A stretch of DNA of 9,659 bases, from NCBI GenBank assembly GCA_947074225.1, contig CAMTOX010000047.1:1-9659 (forward strand). The letters are read 5' to 3'. A program made the translations under genes and the position numbers. Positions 6,187 through 9,659 of this stretch are shown here, one piece after another. Under the pieces are notes generated by a model. That model made no database searches, had not been told where the DNA came from, and saw only the letters and a program-made list of their open reading frames with translations. Every line of letters starts with the position of its first letter. The stretch's first letter is position 1. The stretch comes from an uncultured bacterium (GTDB lineage: Bacteria; Bacteroidota; Bacteroidia; Bacteroidales; Paludibacteraceae).

Positions 6187-8358
6187 ATGAAAAAATTATT
6201 TTTACATTTTACTCTGTTCTTTTCTTTCTTTGCCGCTTCTACTTTGCAGGGGCAAGTGAATAGTGCCCAAGCCTTCTTAGATGGCTTTACTTCCGGCGCC
6301 TATCGTGCTAAACAACCCGCTTCAGTATATCACTGCAAAGATGGTCTTCACTATACCACGATGAGCGATGATGGTACATTGGTGGTGAAGTATGAATATA
6401 CCTCGGGAAAAGCCGTCGACACCCTATTTAATATTAAGACGGTTAAGGCATGCCCAATAAGCCGTATTCATGGATATAGCTTCTCTTCTAAAGAGGATAA
6501 GTTGTTGGTACATACTGAGACCACTCCCATATACCGTCACTCGTTTACCACGAACTACTATGTATATCAGATTTCACGTCGTGTGATAGAGCCTTTGAGT
6601 GAGAATGGTCCTCAGCAGTTGGCTCAATTCTCTCCCGACGGACGTAATGTAGCTTTTGTTCGCGACAATAACCTCTTCTTGAAGAAGTTGGATTTTGGCA
6701 CCGAGAGCGCTATTACTGAAGATGGAGCTAAAAATAAGGTGATTAATGGTATGGCCGATTGGGTCTATGAGGAGGAGTTTGGCTTGGTGCGCTACTTTGA
6801 GTGGAGTGCCGACAGCCGTTTGATAGCTTTTGTGCGTTTCAATGAGGAGGAGGTGAAAGAGTTCTCTTTTCAGTGGATGAACGACACCTATCCGGTATTG
6901 GAGACTTTTAAATACCCACATGCCGGAACCACCAACTCTACGGTCTCTCTACATGTGTTTGATATTGCTAACCGCACGGTGAAACAGATGCAGGTGGGCG
7001 AAGGAAATGATATCTACTTCACTCAGCTGGTATGGACCAATAGAGCCGACGACTTCACCGTGGTACGCATGAACCGTGAGCAGACACATATGGAGCTCTT
7101 AGAGGTGAATGGACGCTCGGGAGTGGCCAAAGTGCTCTTTAATGAATATGGCAAAGTATATATTGACTATGCAAACTTGAACTGCTTGACCTTCCTCTCC
7201 GATGGACGTTTCATCTGCATGAGCGAACGCGATGGCTATCGACACCTATACCTCTTCAAAGCTAATGGCTTGGTGGATAGAAAATTGACCAATGGCAATT
7301 GGGATGTGATGAGCTTCTATGGCTACGACGAGAAGAGCAATACCTGCTACTTCTTGGCAGCGGCAGAGACACCTATTGAACGCAATGTCTACAAAGTAGA
7401 TGCTAAAGGACGAATGACCTGTTTAGATAAACGTCAAGGAATGCATACGGCAAGCTTCTCTACAAACTTCCGTTATGCCATACACCAATTCAATAATGCC
7501 ACCACACCAAATATCTACTCGGTAATTAATAACCAAGGGGGAGTGATTCGTGTGATAGAAGATAATGCCGCTTTGGCAGCTAAGTTTAAAGCCGCCAACC
7601 TTCCAACTAAAGAGTTCTTTAATTTCACTACCGACGAGGGTGTGAACTTGAATGCTTGGATTGTGAAGCCTCAAGAGATGGAGGCGGGTAAAGCCTATCC
7701 ATTGGTGATGGTGCAGTATAGTGGTCCAAACTCACAAGAGGTGTTGAACCGCTGGCGTCCCGACTGGGAGTACTATATGGCTCAAGAGGGGTATGTGGTG
7801 GCTTGTGTAGATGGTCGTGGCACTGGAGGCCGTGGCTGGGAGTTCAGAACCTGCACCTACAAACATCTTGGCATTCTGGAGAGTGCCGACCAGATAGCTT
7901 CGGCACGCTATTTTGGTAATCAAGCTTATATTGATGCCTCGCGCATAGCCATCTGGGGATGGAGCTTTGGTGGTTTCATGACTCTGATGACCATGACACG
8001 TGGCGAGGGAACTTTTAAATCGGGAATCTCTATTGCTCCAGTAACCGACTGGCAACTCTATAATACCGCATACACAGAACGCTATATGAGCTTGCCTCAG
8101 ATGAACGATCAAGGGTATCGCCAGGCCAACCTATTGCTGCAAGGCGAGAATTTACAAGGAAATCTACTCATTGTACATGGCTCGGCCGACGATAATGTAC
8201 ATGCGCAGAATACCTACCTCTATACAGAGGCTTTGGTAGAGGCCGGAAAAGCCTACGACATGCAGATTTATACCAATAAAAACCATAGCATATTAGGGGC
8301 AAAAACACGTAAGCACCTTTATGAGCTATGCACACGTTTTATAAAGAATAATTTATAA
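6187..8358 (+). CDS. dpp4: Dipeptidyl peptidase IV (S9B serine peptidase)
   Basis: Exported serine exopeptidase (723 aa) that releases N-terminal X-Pro or X-Ala dipeptides. In Bacteroidales such enzymes work in the periplasm on peptides made by upstream proteases. A signal peptide is visible (MKKLFLHFTLFFSFFAAS, cleavage probably near residue 22). Residues about 40-460 form the beta-propeller, which carries WVYEEEFG (192-199); the Glu residues correspond to the pair that holds the substrate N-terminus in human DPP4. The alpha/beta-hydrolase domain has YSGPNSQ (511-517; Tyr511 as oxyanion tyrosine), VDGRGTGGRG (541-550), nucleophile motif GWSFGG (591-596, Ser593), HGSADDNVH (664-672, Asp668) and KNHS (698-701, His700). 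The triad is therefore complete. The length equals what I recall for the Porphyromonas gingivalis enzyme. The ATG at 6187 sits just before the signal peptide and downstream of a strong promoter. It stands alone on the + strand. Confidence 0.96.
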   Translation: MKKLFLHFTLFFSFFAASTLQGQVNSAQAFLDGFTSGAYRAKQPASVYHCKDGLHYTTMSDDGTLVVKYEYTSGKAVDTLFNIKTVKACPISRIHGYSFSSKEDKLLVHTETTPIYRHSFTTNYYVYQISRRVIEPLSENGPQQLAQFSPDGRNVAFVRDNNLFLKKLDFGTESAITEDGAKNKVINGMADWVYEEEFGLVRYFEWSADSRLIAFVRFNEEEVKEFSFQWMNDTYPVLETFKYPHAGTTNSTVSLHVFDIANRTVKQMQVGEGNDIYFTQLVWTNRADDFTVVRMNREQTHMELLEVNGRSGVAKVLFNEYGKVYIDYANLNCLTFLSDGRFICMSERDGYRHLYLFKANGLVDRKLTNGNWDVMSFYGYDEKSNTCYFLAAAETPIERNVYKVDAKGRMTCLDKRQGMHTASFSTNFRYAIHQFNNATTPNIYSVINNQGGVIRVIEDNAALAAKFKAANLPTKEFFNFTTDEGVNLNAWIVKPQEMEAGKAYPLVMVQYSGPNSQEVLNRWRPDWEYYMAQEGYVVACVDGRGTGGRGWEFRTCTYKHLGILESADQIASARYFGNQAYIDASRIAIWGWSFGGFMTLMTMTRGEGTFKSGISIAPVTDWQLYNTAYTERYMSLPQMNDQGYRQANLLLQGENLQGNLLIVHGSADDNVHAQNTYLYTEALVEAGKAYDMQIYTNKNHSILGAKTRKHLYELCTRFIKNNL

Positions 8359-8431
8359 TGAAATGTTTAAGGGGTTTGCTGAAGTGGAAGCCTAAGCAGA
8401 CCCTTTAAGGTAAAAAAGAGCATTTCATTAT
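8355..8431. repeat. Nested inverted repeat (structured RNA or terminator-like element) after dpp4
   Basis: Two stems are visible. The outer arms ATAATGAAATG (8355-8365) and CATTTCATTAT (8421-8431) are perfect 11-base complements. Directly inside, 8366-8380 pairs with 8395-8409 over 15 positions, three of them G-T wobbles (8376/8399, 8371/8404, 8366/8409), around a 14-base loop (8381-8394). An 11-base unpaired A-rich stretch (8410-8420) lies on the right side only. The outer left arm includes the dpp4 stop codon (8356-8358). There is no U-tract after the outer stem on the + strand, so it is not a textbook terminator, although ending dpp4 transcripts is a reasonable role. It could also be a leader element of the transporter gene or a remnant of a small palindromic repeat. 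Confidence 0.65.
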
Positions 8432-8484
8432 GTTTATATAACAACAACTATTTCTAGTAATTTAACTATCAAACATTCATCATT

Positions 8485-9538
8485 ATGAACACTCAGCGTA
8501 AAAATTATGCGTTACCCATTGCAATGATGTTTGCCCTATTCTTCATGATTGCTTTCGTGACAGGGCTACAAAATCCAATGGGCGTTATTGTTAAAAATCA
8601 GTGGACATGGGTAACCAATTTCATGTCTCAGTTAGGTAATTTTGCCAACTTTATAGCCTATGCCTTTATGGGTATTCCAGCAGGGTTGATGCTTCAAAAG
8701 ATTGGTTATAAAAAGACTGCTCTAACAGCTATCGTAGTCGGATTTGTAGGTGTTGGTATCACTTTCCTTTCAGGTCAGTTATCAACCATGGGCGACTTCT
8801 CTAATGGCTTCATCTTCGGTGTCTATATTTCGGGTGCCTTTATTTCGGGCTTCTCAATGTGTATGTTGAACACTGTGGTAAACCCAATGTTGAACACCTT
8901 AGGTGGTGGTGGTAACAAAGGTAACCAGTTGATTCAGATTGGTGGTTCGTTGAACTCTTTAGGAGCTACTATTGTTCCGGTATTGGTAGGTGCTTTGATA
9001 GGTAACGTTGCTACAGCGCAAATTTCTAACGCTACTCCAGCGCTATTCTTAGCTATGGGAATCTTTGCTTTAGCATTCATAGTGCTCTATTTCGTTAATA
9101 TTCCAGAGCCTCACTTTGTGAAAGAGACCAAACAGGAGAACGATAAATATAGCCCTTTCTCATTCCGTCACTTCATATTCGGTACTTTGGCCATCTTCTT
9201 CTACGTAGGTGTTGAGGTAGGTATTCCAAATATTGCCAATATCTTCATGACTTCAGGTCAAGCCGGTAGCTTTGATCCTATGGATCCTGCCGTGGCAGGT
9301 ACCGTTATTGGTACTTACTGGTTCTTGATGTTGATAGGTCGTTTAATAGGGGGCGCTGTAGGTGCAAAAATCTCTAGCCGTGCCATGTTGATGTTCGTCT
9401 CTGGACTTGCCTTGGTATTGGTATTGCTTGGTATCTTTATGCCAACAACAATGGTGAATATGCCGGTCTTTAAATCGGATATCTCATTAGGCTTAGCCGA
9501 GGTGCCTTTGAATGTCTTGTTCTTTGTGTTGTGTGGTC
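8485..9538 (+). CDS. FucP/GluP-type MFS sugar transporter, 3'-truncated by adapter sequence
   Basis: Inner-membrane major facilitator of the fucose/glucose/galactose:H+ symporter (FHS) family. About 351 genuine residues remain of the roughly 400-450 usual for the family. The start MNTQRKNYALPIAMMFALFFMIAFVTGLQ has the typical first helix with an FxTG-Q motif. The loop between helices 2 and 3 shows GIPAGLMLQKIGYKKT, the family's G-x-x-x-x-K-x-G-Y-K signature, followed by further helices, a central cytoplasmic loop (about KETKQENDKYSPF), and the FYVGVEVGIPN helix typical of FHS proteins. The substrate (glucose, galactose or fucose) cannot be fixed. The ATG at 8485 is the first in frame; I see no TAnnTTTG promoter in the 126-bp gap before it. 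The last real codon is at 9535-9537 (LCG); beyond 9538 the frame runs through sequencing adapter and stops at 9571, giving a false C-terminus IGRASCRERG. Confidence 0.9.
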
Positions 9539-9659
9539 AGATCGGAAGAGCGTCGTGTAGGGAAAGAGGGTAGGCTATAGTGTAGGTCTGGGGTGTCGCT
9601 GTGTCATTAATGTACGGTGCAGGGCAGAGTGTACTGAGCTGTGGCGACAGGCTTGTGAT
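9539..9659. other. Sequencing-adapter contamination and low-quality tail, not genomic
   Basis: Bases 9539-9568 match the first 30 bases of the reverse complement of the Illumina TruSeq universal adapter exactly, beginning AGATCGGAAGAGCGTCGTGT. After about 12 extra bases, 9581-9608 resembles the next adapter segment (I count 22 of 28 identical, ending GTCATT against ATCATT). The rest, to 9659, has no recognisable content. The translated SCRERG peptide is a familiar mark of this adapter in protein databases. This stretch should be trimmed and no gene end called in it. Confidence 0.96.

Noticed and set aside
6574..8112. Three - strand frames of 83-126 codons inside dpp4.
   Set aside because: Antisense shadows of a complete peptidase with all catalytic motifs; no motif or promoter supports them.
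1..9659. CRISPR arrays, insertion sequences, tRNA or rRNA genes, toxin-antitoxin or defence systems.
   Set aside because: I found no regularly spaced repeats, transposase-like proteins, tRNA-like cloverleaf or defence domains in any plausible frame.

Overview
The window looks like a Bacteroidales chromosome fragment, probably a metagenome or draft contig. Evidence for this: (i) two upstream regions carry the Bacteroidetes-type -7 box TAnnTTTG, one with a well-spaced TTG -33 element; (ii) gene starts lack clear Shine-Dalgarno sequences; (iii) the proteins resemble Bacteroidales families (723-residue periplasmic dipeptidyl peptidase IV, FucP/GluP-type sugar transporter, short DivIC/FtsB-like protein). 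I cannot assign a genus from sequence alone.

Region 1 (1-4321, + strand) is the downstream end of a surface-polysaccharide (O-antigen/capsule) operon. It holds a 5'-truncated GT4 glycosyltransferase, a WecA/WbpL-type polyprenyl-phosphate sugar-1-phosphate transferase, a WbuC-family cupin, and a membrane-anchored FlaA1/WbpM/CapD-type nucleotide-sugar 4,6-dehydratase. Gaps are 16, 7 and 19 bp, so they are very likely co-transcribed. Together they suggest synthesis of a 6-deoxy-amino-sugar nucleotide, its loading on undecaprenyl phosphate, and extension by glycosyltransferases. Base composition is a mosaic: hand-counted 60-base lines range from roughly a third G+C in the glycosyltransferase and wbuC to about 60% in the dehydratase. 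This fits the edge of an exchanged polysaccharide locus.

Region 2 (4322-5786) is a convergent boundary with a strong two-way terminator hairpin at 4423-4471 and four ATTCGTG heptamers. On the - strand follow an RluA-family pseudouridine synthase and, upstream of it, a DivIC/FtsB-like division protein; these two probably form one transcript.

Region 3 (5787-6186) is a 400-bp divergent intergenic region with a promoter facing each way. Region 4 (6187-8358) is a complete dipeptidyl peptidase IV gene. After it lies an unusual nested inverted repeat (8355-8431) whose outer arm includes the peptidase stop codon. Region 5 (8485 on) is a FucP/GluP-type MFS sugar transporter that does not reach its natural end.

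From 9539 the sequence is not genomic: it matches the reverse complement of the Illumina TruSeq universal adapter and then decays into noise. The apparent transporter C-terminus and stop codon are artefacts. I looked for an undescribed system and do not see one. The most notable items are the adapter tail, the nested hairpin, and the compositional mosaic with wbuC inside the polysaccharide operon.
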